Notes: a model not told the origin generated them from the sequence alone. DNA of 64,000 nt from Clostridium formicaceticum (GCF_001854185.1 NZ_CP017603.1:1302001-1366000); one strand, 5' to 3'; counted from the stretch's first letter, positions 9,361 through 16,422 are shown. Made by a program: numbers and translations.

Positions 9361-9390
9361 AAACAGGTGGGTGGCACCTGTTTTTCTTTT
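9361..9390. terminator. Bidirectional terminator shared by toxin mRNA and antitoxin RNA
   Basis: Stem ACAGGTG/CACCTGT with GGTGG loop. On the plus strand it is followed by TTTTTCTTTTTTT; on the minus strand by TTTTTCTTAT. It can end both convergent transcripts. Confidence 0.9.
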
Positions 9391-9394
9391 TTTG

Positions 9395-9499
9395 TCATCT
9401 TAGAACATTGATTAAGGTAGCTATTGCTGTAATGAGAGCTGCGATGGCGGTAATAAACTTTACTATGTATTCTATCTTGTCTTTTGTTTGATGGGACAA
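9395..9499 (-). CDS. Small single-helix membrane peptide, candidate type I toxin
   Basis: A 34-residue frame starting at TTG (9499-9497), with an in-frame TAA just upstream, so no longer version exists. AGGAGG (9514-9509) lies nine bases before the start. The peptide has a charged N-terminus (MSHQTKDKIEY), then one hydrophobic helix (IVKFITAIAALITAIATLIN), and ends VLR. It has its own extended -10 promoter and lies opposite a small RNA with an antisense repeat over its start. I do not recognise its family; it does not resemble Fst, TxpA or BsrG in sequence. Toxin function is inferred from architecture alone. A plain small membrane protein is the alternative. Confidence 0.62.
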   Translation of the reverse strand: MSHQTKDKIEYIVKFITAIAALITAIATLINVLR

Positions 9500-9509
9500 T
9501 TATACTCAC
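9490..9509 (+). repeat. Direct repeat B (over the toxin start codon)
   Basis: GATGGGACAATTATACTCAC on the plus strand. On the toxin mRNA it covers codons 1-4, the TTG start and the spacer up to the Shine-Dalgarno. Partner of repeat A at 9336-9355. Confidence 0.85.
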
Positions 9510-9524
9510 CTCCTTTCATGGAGG
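9509..9524 (-). promoter_or_regulatory. 5' hairpin hiding the toxin Shine-Dalgarno
   Basis: On the toxin mRNA, CCTCC (9524-9520), loop ATGAAA, GGAGG (9513-9509). The second arm is the toxin SD, so this stem would block ribosome binding, as the 5' stem-loop does in fst mRNA. Confidence 0.7.
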
Positions 9525-9532
9525 ATAGGTAT

Positions 9533-9538
9533 ATTATA
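9533..9538 (-). promoter_or_regulatory. Extended -10 promoter of the toxin gene
   Basis: TATAAT preceded by TGG (TGGTATAAT) on the minus strand. No strong -35; TTGAAA lies only 14 bp upstream. Start expected near 9526, giving a leader that begins with the SD-hiding hairpin. Confidence 0.6.
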
Positions 9539-9602
9539 CCATAAACATTTAATTTCAAGGAACAAAAACAAACATACGTTCAAGGTATATCAACGAAAAA
9601 TT

Positions 9603-9633
9603 TGCATAGGAATCCCTTTTATCTCAAATACTA
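9603..9633 (+). promoter_or_regulatory. Sigma-G/F-type promoter of the SpoIID-like gene
   Basis: TGCATA (9603-9608), 18 bp, AATACTA (9627-9633). Same boxes and spacing as upstream of spoVT, and TGCATA fits TGMATA exactly. Suggests forespore expression. Confidence 0.6.
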
Positions 9634-9684
9634 AGAACATCTAAAACTTGCAAAATCTAGAGAAATTTTATAAGGAGGATTCCT

Positions 9685-10683
9685 ATGAAAGGATTAAAAA
9701 AATACGGGGTATTACTATTGGTGATTATGTTGATAGTAACATTAGCAGGATGTCGGGTTGAAAGACGTCCAGAAGGACCTGAAGGGCAGGAAACACCCCA
9801 GAGAACAGAAGAAGCTCCGGAAATTCCTGAATCTATCAGCCAAGGAGAGGGACAAGAGCCTAGATTGACGGTACATATTGTAGAGACTGAAGAATCTAGA
9901 GAAATGGACTTTGAAGAGTATCTACAGGGAGTATTAGCAGGAGAGATGCAAAATGATTGGCCGATGGAGGCCCTAAAGGCGCAAGCTATTTTAGCTAGAA
10001 CCTTTGTTATGGAGTTTGTTACAGATATAGGAGGTTCCAAGTACGAAGGAGCAGATGTATCTACAGATATTGAAGAAGCTCAGGCATGGAATGATGAGGG
10101 AATCAATGAGAGGATCATACAAGCCATCAATGATACAAGAGGGCAAGTGGCTGTACATAATAATGGATATATTAAAGCATGGTTTCATGCCCATGCAGCA
10201 GGACAAACAGCTATGGCTGTAGAAGGTTTGGGACTAGATGAGGAAGATCCACCTTATATTCATTCCGTTGAATCACCAGACTCAGAGAAAGCACCAGAGG
10301 ATGATGTCAATTGGAGTGAAACCTTTACAAAGGCAGAGATTATTGAAGCCGTTCAAACCACAGGACAGGAACCGGGAGATTTTAATAGCATTGAAGTGGT
10401 AGAAACCGGTCCTTCCGGAAGGGCCTATAAACTACAAATTGGAGAAGCTGTTGTCATGGCACCAGCCTTCAGGTTGGCACTAGATAGTACAAGAATGAAA
10501 TCTACGCAATTACAAGATATCTCAGTGGAAGGAGATCAAGTGACCTTCTCCGGTACAGGTTATGGTCATGGTGTAGGTATGAGTCAATGGGGCGCCTATC
10601 AAATGGCGGAAGAAGGAAAAAGTGCAGAGGAAATCGTGAAACATTATTTTAAAGACATAGAAGTCATAAAATTATGGGAATAA
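9685..10683 (+). CDS. SpoIID/LytB-domain lipoprotein (peptidoglycan lytic transglycosylase family)
   Basis: SpoIID enzymes cleave glycan strands from which stem peptides have been removed. The signal peptide ends in LAGC (lipobox; cysteine near residue 24). A Pro/Glu-rich linker follows to about residue 50, then the SpoIID/LytB domain. The conserved EYLQGVLAGEM carries the catalytic-type glutamate, with ALKAQAILARTF, HAHAAGQT and GYGHGVGMSQWGA following. 332 residues; ATG with AAGGAGG upstream. Mother-cell SpoIID itself is usually sigma-E driven and membrane anchored. This one has a lipobox and a sigma-G-like promoter, so it is more likely a forespore paralogue (inference). Confidence 0.88.
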   Translation: MKGLKKYGVLLLVIMLIVTLAGCRVERRPEGPEGQETPQRTEEAPEIPESISQGEGQEPRLTVHIVETEESREMDFEEYLQGVLAGEMQNDWPMEALKAQAILARTFVMEFVTDIGGSKYEGADVSTDIEEAQAWNDEGINERIIQAINDTRGQVAVHNNGYIKAWFHAHAAGQTAMAVEGLGLDEEDPPYIHSVESPDSEKAPEDDVNWSETFTKAEIIEAVQTTGQEPGDFNSIEVVETGPSGRAYKLQIGEAVVMAPAFRLALDSTRMKSTQLQDISVEGDQVTFSGTGYGHGVGMSQWGAYQMAEEGKSAEEIVKHYFKDIEVIKLWE

Positions 10684-10710
10684 AAGCCGCAGTTGCGGCT
10701 TTTATTTTAT
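10682..10710 (+). terminator. Terminator after the SpoIID-like gene
   Basis: AAAAGCCGC/GCGGCTTTT with AGTT loop and a T-rich tail. Confidence 0.9.
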
Positions 10711-10724
10711 AAAAAATATTTTAT

Positions 10725-10754
10725 ACATAATGGACGAATCCTTTGGAATACACT
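10725..10754 (+). promoter_or_regulatory. Sigma-E-type promoter of yabP
   Basis: ACATAAT (10725-10731), 15 bp, AATACACT (10747-10754). The -10 box matches CATACANT in seven of eight positions and the spacing is right for mother-cell sigma-E. yabP is sigma-E controlled in B. subtilis. Confidence 0.55.
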
Positions 10755-10796
10755 GGAATTAAGGGAAAAGCATCTTAGCTAAAGGTGGGTGATATG

Positions 10797-11087
10797 ATGG
10801 AGGAGCGGAAAACCAATCGTTTTAAAGGCCATAGTCTTATATTAGAAAACAGAGAAAAACTTTCTGTTTCTGGGGTAGAACATGTTAATAATTTCAACAG
10901 TGAACTAATCGTAGTAGATACTATAGCAGGAGTCATTACAATCAAGGGAGAGGGTCTGGATGTAAAAAAATTAAATCTAGAGGAAGGCCAGGTAGCCATC
11001 ACCGGCACAGTTCACGCTATGACCTACAGTAGCAGAGATACCTTGACAGCCAAAAGTTCTGGTTTTTTTAATAAAATTTTTAAATAA
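10797..11087 (+). CDS. yabP: Sporulation protein YabP
   Basis: Small YabP/YqfC-family protein of the mother cell, needed for sporulation in B. subtilis and linked to spore envelope assembly; molecular role unknown. Conserved frame: RFKGHSLILENREKLSVSGV, TIAGVITIKGEGLDVKKLNL, GFFNKIFK at the end. In-frame GTG (10785) and two ATGs exist. AAAGGTGGG is best spaced for the second ATG at 10797, giving 96 residues. It is followed by its own terminator, so yabQ is transcribed separately here, unlike a simple yabPQ operon. Confidence 0.92.
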   Translation: MEERKTNRFKGHSLILENREKLSVSGVEHVNNFNSELIVVDTIAGVITIKGEGLDVKKLNLEEGQVAITGTVHAMTYSSRDTLTAKSSGFFNKIFK

Positions 11088-11117
11088 CTGCCGAAAAATC
11101 CTTCGGCAGTTTTTTTA
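11086..11117 (+). terminator. Terminator after yabP
   Basis: AACTGCCGAA/TTCGGCAGTT with a 6-nt loop and a run of seven or eight T. It overlaps the yabP stop codon. Confidence 0.92.
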
Positions 11118-11195
11118 TGAGACAGTCACCAAACAAGCTGTGAAGGAATATAATTACTATAAGTCCTTAATATTAATTTACAAGGCGGTGAAATC

Positions 11196-11702
11196 ATGAT
11201 TTCCATATCACAAGAAACCTACATACTGTTGGCCACCATCTATGGGGGAATTTTAATCGGCTTTATCTACGATCTATATAAAATATTTAGAAGAATTTTT
11301 CATCCAAAAAAAATCGCCACTTTTATACAAGATTTTTTCTTTTGGATGATCATATCGATTGTGGCCTTTTATGTACTGATTATCAGTAATCAAGGTGCTT
11401 TGCGATTTTATAACTTTCTAGGATTTTTAATAGGTGCCTCCACCTATACCTTCCTTTTAAGTCATATTGTTATAAAGGGCATATTATTTTTATCGAGAAT
11501 AATAAAATGCTTTCTTTATGACCTCTATCAAATCATCATGTATCCATTTCATGTAGGATTATGTCTAATAGAGGTGCCCTGTTCCTATTGCAAAAGAAAA
11601 ACAAAGCCTATATACTATAAAACAAAGAAATATTTTAAACTACCAGGGAGAATGATGGAAAGAACCAAGAAAAACATCTCTACCTATTTTAAGAAAAAGT
11701 AA
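11196..11702 (+). CDS. yabQ: Sporulation membrane protein YabQ
   Basis: Polytopic YabQ-family protein, required for spore cortex formation in B. subtilis. 168 residues: three or four hydrophobic segments in the first 100 residues (ETYILLATIYGGILIGFIYD, FFWMIISIVAFYVLII, and a third ending in HIVIKGILFL), then a basic tail rich in Lys/Tyr. ATG with AAGGCGGTG upstream. divIC starts 15 bp after its stop, so the two may be co-transcribed. Confidence 0.9.
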   Translation: MISISQETYILLATIYGGILIGFIYDLYKIFRRIFHPKKIATFIQDFFFWMIISIVAFYVLIISNQGALRFYNFLGFLIGASTYTFLLSHIVIKGILFLSRIIKCFLYDLYQIIMYPFHVGLCLIEVPCSYCKRKTKPIYYKTKKYFKLPGRMMERTKKNISTYFKKK

Positions 11703-11717
11703 ACAAGGGGTGTTGTT

Positions 11718-12011
11718 GTGCAGAAGAAAAAGAGAAGTAATAAAACAAAACGAATAGGAATCCTTGTATTATGTTTGGTGGGTTGTTACATGATGATTAC
11801 ACTGTATCAACAAAAACAAGAAATGGAGTGGCTAAAGCAACAGGAACTTAGCTATTTACAACAAGTAGAAGAAATCCAAAGAGATATTGAGAGTCTGCAA
11901 CAACAGCTGGAAATCAGCAATGATGACGAGTATATAGAAAAAATAGCAAGACAGCAGTTGAAGATGATTGGATCAGAAGAAATGTTAATTATAGACATTG
12001 GACAGCAGTAA
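11718..12011 (+). CDS. divIC: Septum formation protein DivIC (FtsB family)
   Basis: Bitopic cell division protein acting with FtsL and DivIB in the divisome. 97 residues: basic N-terminus (QKKKRSNKTKR), one membrane segment (IGILVLCLVGCYMMITLY), then a coiled coil (residues about 35-75) and a conserved tail containing EYIEKIARQQLKMIGSEE. GTG start with AAGGGGTG upstream. Position between yabQ and yabR is the conserved one. Confidence 0.93.
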   Translation: MQKKKRSNKTKRIGILVLCLVGCYMMITLYQQKQEMEWLKQQELSYLQQVEEIQRDIESLQQQLEISNDDEYIEKIARQQLKMIGSEEMLIIDIGQQ

Positions 12012-12030
12012 AAATATTTTTTCTCTCTAC

Positions 12031-12059
12031 TTGAGTCATTACATAGAATCTGATATAAT
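12031..12059 (+). promoter_or_regulatory. Sigma-A promoter of yabR
   Basis: TTGAGT (12031-12036), 17 bp, TATAAT (12054-12059). Strong vegetative-type promoter in the divIC-yabR gap. Confidence 0.8.
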
Positions 12060-12122
12060 ATAAGTGGCAAATTACAATCATTTGGTTTGCAAATCAATTG
12101 CTCAAGGAGGAATATTATTTTT

Positions 12123-12542
12123 ATGCTGGCAGAGGAAGGTAAGATTGTAGAGGGCACAGTGTCAGGGATTACGAACTTCGGTGCTTTCATTGATCTTGGA
12201 GAAGGTAAGACAGGACTAGTACACATTTCAGAGGTTGCAGATGACTACGTAAAAAATATTCATGATTATCTAAAGGATAAACAAAAAGTAAAGGTAAAAG
12301 TACTATCTATTGGTAAGGATGGCAAGATTAGTCTATCTATTCGACAAGCTGCTGCACAAAATAAAAAGTCCGTTAGACCTGTAGAAGTAGATTGGAGTGT
12401 AAAGGAGGATGACTCCTCGAGAATGTCTTTTGATGACAAGATTAGCAAGTTTATGAAGGAAAGTGAAGAAAAGATGCAAGTATTAAAATCCAAAAGTAAG
12501 TCCAATGGTCGAAAGGGCAATGGATTTAGAAATAAAATATAA
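12123..12542 (+). CDS. yabR: S1-domain RNA-binding protein YabR
   Basis: General stress/S1-type RNA-binding protein of 139 residues. The S1 fold fills residues 5-75 (KIVEGTVSGITNFGAFIDL, GLVHISEVADDYVKNI, GKISLSIRQA). A basic Ser/Lys-rich tail follows. A longer frame opens at TTG 12087, but AAGGAGG (12104-12110) lies inside it, so the ATG at 12123 is the real start; the 12-bp spacing is a little long. Own promoter upstream and terminator downstream. Confidence 0.92.
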   Translation: MLAEEGKIVEGTVSGITNFGAFIDLGEGKTGLVHISEVADDYVKNIHDYLKDKQKVKVKVLSIGKDGKISLSIRQAAAQNKKSVRPVEVDWSVKEDDSSRMSFDDKISKFMKESEEKMQVLKSKSKSNGRKGNGFRNKI

Positions 12543-12549
12543 AATCACT

Positions 12550-12574
12550 GCCAGGGAGAAGCCTGGCTTTTTTT
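12550..12574 (+). terminator. Terminator after yabR
   Basis: GCCAGG/CCTGGC with GAGAAG loop, then seven T. Confidence 0.88.
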
Positions 12575-12610
12575 ATACACACAAGTTATGGAAATAAAAA
12601 TGAAAATAGC

Positions 12611-12685
12611 AGAGTCATGGGGACGGTTCCAGCGTTTCCGAAGCGAGCGTAGGGAAAACGATGGAACTGTCCCCGTGGCGTAGCG
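12611..12685. repeat. REP-like palindromic element, long form (copy 1)
   Basis: Outer arms CATGGGGACGGTTCC and GGAACTGTCCCCGTG pair with two wobbles. An inner pair CGTTTCC / GGGAAAACG encloses GAAGCGAGCGTA. It ends in GGCGTAGCG, 12 bp before ppx. Closest relative is 30390-30475. The family resembles REP elements moved by RAYT/IS200-like transposases (inference). Confidence 0.8.
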
Positions 12686-12697
12686 TGGGAGGAAAAC

Positions 12698-13603
12698 ATG
12701 AAAAAATATGCTGCTATAGATATAGGTACAAATTCTATGCGACTACTATTGGCGGGAATAGAAGAAAATAGCATCATACATAGAACAAAAGAGATCAACA
12801 CTACCCGTATAGGACAAGCGGTAGATCAAGGGGGTTTTATTACAGAGGAAGGCATGGAAAGAAATCTTCAGGCTTTTCAAGATTTTGTAAAAAAGGCCAA
12901 AGAATACGGTGTAGAAAAGATTTTTGCCATTGCCACCAGTGCGGTAAGAGATGCTAAGAATGGCGGGGACTTTGTTCAGGCTGCTTTTGATGAGACAGGC
13001 ATCCTTATAGAAGTGCTGACAGGGAAGCAAGAAGCAGAAATGGGCTATAGAGGAGTATTGATGGGTTTAGAAAATTCAGATGTAGAAACCCTTGTTATAG
13101 ACATAGGGGGAGGCAGCACAGAATTTATTTTAGGAAAGGGTACAGATCTTCAGGAACGCATCAGTGAAAATGTAGGTGCTGTCAGAATAACAGAGCGGAT
13201 AGGGGAAGAAGGGGAACTCCAGGAAACCGTCGAGAAGATAATGAAAACTACCTTTAATCGTTTAAAGAAAAAAAAGATTCAACAGTTAATAGGCATAGGC
13301 GGCACCATCACCACTTTAGCAGCCTTACATCAAGAGCTTGACCCCTATGATATGGAAAAGGTTCACAATTATTCTTTGGGTTTAAAAGATATTAATAGCA
13401 TAAAAGAAAAATTAACTGGCCTCACAATAGAAGAAAGAAAAAAACTAAAGGGTCTCCATCCTAAAAGAGCAGATATTATTGTGGCAGGAGTAGCGATTTT
13501 ACAAGCTATTATGAAAAATTTAGCCATAACATCTATTACCGTCAGTGAATATGATAACCTAGAGGGACTCATGTATAAAAATTTGCAACTTACTATTCTA
13601 TAG
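12698..13603 (+). CDS. ppx: Ppx/GppA exopolyphosphatase-family phosphatase
   Basis: ASKHA-fold phosphatase acting on polyphosphate and/or pppGpp. 301 residues, the short form without the C-terminal HD domain. Motifs: AAIDIGTNSMRLLLAGI (phosphate 1), ATSAVRDAKNG, VIDIGGGSTEFILGKG (phosphate 2), and GIGGTITTLAAL. SD GGGAGG is 7 bp before ATG. It sits just before spoIIE, as in many clostridia. Substrate preference cannot be read from sequence. Confidence 0.92.
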   Translation: MKKYAAIDIGTNSMRLLLAGIEENSIIHRTKEINTTRIGQAVDQGGFITEEGMERNLQAFQDFVKKAKEYGVEKIFAIATSAVRDAKNGGDFVQAAFDETGILIEVLTGKQEAEMGYRGVLMGLENSDVETLVIDIGGGSTEFILGKGTDLQERISENVGAVRITERIGEEGELQETVEKIMKTTFNRLKKKKIQQLIGIGGTITTLAALHQELDPYDMEKVHNYSLGLKDINSIKEKLTGLTIEERKKLKGLHPKRADIIVAGVAILQAIMKNLAITSITVSEYDNLEGLMYKNLQLTIL

Positions 13604-13620
13604 CAGGTTGCAAATTTTTA
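13579..13620 (+). terminator. Terminator overlapping the ppx 3' end
   Basis: AAATTTGCAAC (13579-13589) pairs perfectly with GTTGCAAATTT (13607-13617). The ppx stop codon lies in the 17-nt loop, and TTTTTA follows. Confidence 0.8.
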
Positions 13621-13738
13621 TACATAAAACTTTTCTTCATAAACCACAAGACTTCGCCAAAAAAACATGTCTTCTTATAAGCACGCCTCATGATATCATG
13701 TATTGAAAATGTAGTACCTACCATATATTTCAATTTTC

Positions 13739-13767
13739 TTGTCAAAAACGTCAAAGGAATTGTCAAA
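13739..13767 (+). promoter_or_regulatory. Three phased Spo0A-box-like repeats
   Basis: TTGTCAAA (13739-13746), CGTCAAA (13749-13755), TTGTCAAA (13760-13767), spaced about one helical turn apart. They differ from the 0A box TTGTCGAA by one base. They lie directly upstream of the spoIIE promoter. Confidence 0.55.
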
Positions 13768-13793
13768 AGGTTTTTTTAAACAGTCTCCTATTC

Positions 13794-13826
13794 TTGACAA
13801 ATCTTTTAAAAATTCTCTGATAAAAT
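13794..13826 (+). promoter_or_regulatory. spoIIE promoter with 21-bp spacer
   Basis: TTGACA (13794-13799), 21 bp, TAAAAT (13821-13826). The wide spacer is characteristic of B. subtilis spoIIE and spoIIG promoters, read by sigma-A with Spo0A~P. Confidence 0.7.
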
Positions 13827-13891
13827 GACCCTAACAAAACAAGAGGAGGTTTAACTTTTTAATTTTAGTTTTAAATTGGGGGGATTTATCC

Positions 13892-16273
13892 ATGGCAGAA
13901 AAGCCGACAGTATTACCAGTACACTTAAGTAGAGAAAAGAAAACGATATTTACATCTTTAAAAGCAAGTAAAAAACTTATTTTATTAAATATGATTGCTT
14001 TTTTATTAGGAAGAGCGGGCATTCTTCAGGGACTTACTCCCTTTGGCATAGGTTTCTTCACAGCCTTCAACCACAAGGATAGAAAATATGCCTCTTTAGG
14101 GATTACCACCCTGCTGGGAATTATCACTGTCAAGGGAATTTATGAGAGTGTTCCTTATGGCATTACACTGGGGATTGTTTATCTACTATTTCAGTATGCG
14201 ATGGACCTACGAAAATTAAAAACCTTAAAAGCCGCCTTCATTAGTGGATTTACTTACTTAACGGTGAGCATCATTTTTTTAAGTTTTCAGCCCTTCTATC
14301 TTTACGATGTGATGATGGTGGCCTTTGAAGCCTTAGTGATTTTCGTTATAGTATACATCGCATCCTACGCCTTACCTATCATGCTGGAAAGTAAAAACAG
14401 AAAAATTTTATCAACAGAAGAGATTATTTGTGTGGCGATATTAATGGCTATAGGTTTAACAGGTATTCAAGAAGTATCTATTTTTCAGTTGTCCTTACGA
14501 AATAGTATCGCCATACTCTTGACCATTTTATTTGCATATAATGGAGGTACAGCAGTAGGGGCATCAGTGGGAATCACTTTGGGGTTAATCACCAGCATGT
14601 CCATTGCTGGTATACCACCAGTGGTTATAGGAATTTTTGGATTTTCAGGTTTATTAGCGGGAATTTTTAAAGATACGGGAAAACTTGGAACAGGTTTAGG
14701 GTTTTTAATAGGTAATGCTATTTTAACCTTCTATATCAATGGATATTATGAAGTGTTTATTCAGTTTAGAGAAATCTTTTTAGCTTTTGCTTTGTTCTTA
14801 TTGTTGCCAGCAACATGGATTCAGCATCTAGAAAAGTTTACGAATAATCCTAAAAGTATCATTTATGCTGATCAAAGTCATAGCGAAAGAATGAAAAAAC
14901 AAACTTATGAAAAACTCATGGAGTTTTCTGGAGCATTTCACGAGTTGGCGGCAACCTTTGAAAAAATTTCAGACAAATATGAAATTTTCGAAAAGGATGA
15001 TTTGACAAATCTCATTCAAGAGGTGGCGAATTATACTTGTAGCAACTGTGGTATGAAAAGAAGTTGTTGGGAAAAAAATTTTAATGCCACTTATCAAAGC
15101 ATGGCAGATTTATTGGTTTTAATAGAAACGAGGGACAGTATTGAGGTAGAAAGCTTACCAGAGGAAATCCGAAAACGTTGTATCCATCCTCAAAAAGTAA
15201 TGGAAAAAATGACGCATCTTTACGAGCTAAACTATTTAGATATGACCTGGAAACAACAGTTTATTGAAAATAGACAATTAGTAGGAGAACAGTTCAAAGG
15301 GGTGGCAGAAGCTGTCCGACACATGGCAAAGGATTTGAGTAGTGAAACCACTTTTGATATAGATTTAGAAAATGATTTGTATGTAGCCTTAGATAAGGCG
15401 GGTCTATCGGTAAAAAATATTATGGTTACTGATCACCAAGGGGGTAACCTAGAAATAACGATAGAGAAAAACCCTTGTTATCATAGAGAGAGCTGTATTA
15501 ACAACTTCATACCGGTTATTTCTGAAGCAGTAGGCAGTAAACTTGTCAAAAAACCCGGTACCTGTAGTTATCAAAGGGATGGAAAGGGCTGTAGCTTCAC
15601 CTTGGTGAAAGCTAATCAGTATACCGCCGTCACAAAAGTTGCGAAGATGACGAAGGCAGGAAATCTTTTATCGGGGGATACTTACACCTTTATGGATATC
15701 AAGGACAACCAATATTTAACGGCTATAAGCGATGGAATGGGTACAGGAGATAAAGCCCATCGCCAATCAAATGCAACAATCACGATGCTAGAAAAAATGA
15801 TGGAGGCAGGATTTGATCGGGAGGTGGCAATAAAAACAATTAATTCTATGTTAATGTTGAAATCGTCGGAGGAAATCTTTTCAAGTTTAGATATGGCACT
15901 ATTAGATTTATGTAACGGGAGGGTAGACTTTGTTAAAATAGGATCGGTTCAAAGTTTTATCAAGAGAAGTCAGACAACGGTAGAGACCATACATTCCTCT
16001 ACTTTGCCAATAGGGATTTTAAAGGATATCCAATATAATGAAAATGTGCAAAAAATTGAGGACGGAGATTTTATTGTTATGGTTTCTGACGGTATACTGG
16101 AGGTGAGCAAAGAAGAAGGAGAACAGTGGTTGGAGGATTTCCTGGCTAGTACAGAAACAAGAAATCCCCAGGACTTAGCGGATAAAATATTAGAAAAGGC
16201 ACTGAATCTAAATAATAATAAAGTGAGGGATGATATGACAGTACTGGTAACAAAAGTTTTTAAGGCAGCGTAG
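13892..16273 (+). CDS. spoIIE: Stage II sporulation protein E, sigma-F activating phosphatase
   Basis: Septal membrane PP2C phosphatase that dephosphorylates SpoIIAA and so activates sigma-F in the forespore. 793 residues. About ten membrane segments occupy residues 30-320. A central region follows with paired cysteines (YTCSNCGMKRSCWEKNF), then the PP2C domain from about 580. Metal-binding motifs are ISDGMGTGDKAHRQSNAT near 612 and VSDGILEVS near 731. SD GGGGGGA before ATG. Regulated by the Spo0A-like boxes and wide-spacer promoter described separately. Confidence 0.97.
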   Translation: MAEKPTVLPVHLSREKKTIFTSLKASKKLILLNMIAFLLGRAGILQGLTPFGIGFFTAFNHKDRKYASLGITTLLGIITVKGIYESVPYGITLGIVYLLFQYAMDLRKLKTLKAAFISGFTYLTVSIIFLSFQPFYLYDVMMVAFEALVIFVIVYIASYALPIMLESKNRKILSTEEIICVAILMAIGLTGIQEVSIFQLSLRNSIAILLTILFAYNGGTAVGASVGITLGLITSMSIAGIPPVVIGIFGFSGLLAGIFKDTGKLGTGLGFLIGNAILTFYINGYYEVFIQFREIFLAFALFLLLPATWIQHLEKFTNNPKSIIYADQSHSERMKKQTYEKLMEFSGAFHELAATFEKISDKYEIFEKDDLTNLIQEVANYTCSNCGMKRSCWEKNFNATYQSMADLLVLIETRDSIEVESLPEEIRKRCIHPQKVMEKMTHLYELNYLDMTWKQQFIENRQLVGEQFKGVAEAVRHMAKDLSSETTFDIDLENDLYVALDKAGLSVKNIMVTDHQGGNLEITIEKNPCYHRESCINNFIPVISEAVGSKLVKKPGTCSYQRDGKGCSFTLVKANQYTAVTKVAKMTKAGNLLSGDTYTFMDIKDNQYLTAISDGMGTGDKAHRQSNATITMLEKMMEAGFDREVAIKTINSMLMLKSSEEIFSSLDMALLDLCNGRVDFVKIGSVQSFIKRSQTTVETIHSSTLPIGILKDIQYNENVQKIEDGDFIVMVSDGILEVSKEEGEQWLEDFLASTETRNPQDLADKILEKALNLNNNKVRDDMTVLVTKVFKAA

Positions 16274-16395
16274 GTTAGGAAAAAGAAGAATTTTCTGATG
16301 CTTAGCTGATATATTTAAGAGGGTTTTATAAATCATTAAAATAAATAATACCTAGGGATAAGGGAATAAAATACATAGAGAAGGGGTGAAAAATA

Positions 16396-16422
16396 AGCCA
16401 TGCAGGAGACTGCATGGCTTTA
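16396..16422 (+). terminator. Strong hairpin after spoIIE
   Basis: AGCCATGCAG/CTGCATGGCT, ten perfect pairs closed by a GAGA (GNRA) tetraloop. The T-run is weak (TTTAAAT), so termination may be leaky. Confidence 0.6.

Larger units (their letters stand above)
9311..9390 (+). ncRNA. Predicted antitoxin RNA, convergent with the 34-aa toxin gene
   Basis: A predicted RNA of about 80 nt running from the promoter at 9276-9304 to the bidirectional terminator. It opens with a small hairpin (AATAC/GTATT, 9311-9325) and then carries GATGGGACAATTGTATTCAT (9336-9355). That sequence can pair over 20 continuous positions (17 Watson-Crick, 3 G-U) with the start region of the opposing toxin mRNA. Layout matches RNA II of the Fst/par type I modules. 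It contains no plausible coding frame. The RNA itself is inferred, not observed. Confidence 0.6.

Noticed and set aside
9309-9509. 66-codon minus-strand GTG frame over the toxin locus.
   Set aside because: Its GTG overlaps the end of the Shine-Dalgarno, leaving no spacer, and the product is not protein-like. The TTG frame shifted from it has correct spacing and a membrane helix.
13689-13700. CATGATATCATG palindrome upstream of spoIIE.
   Set aside because: Short and AT-rich; not positioned relative to the promoter in a way that supports a specific operator call.
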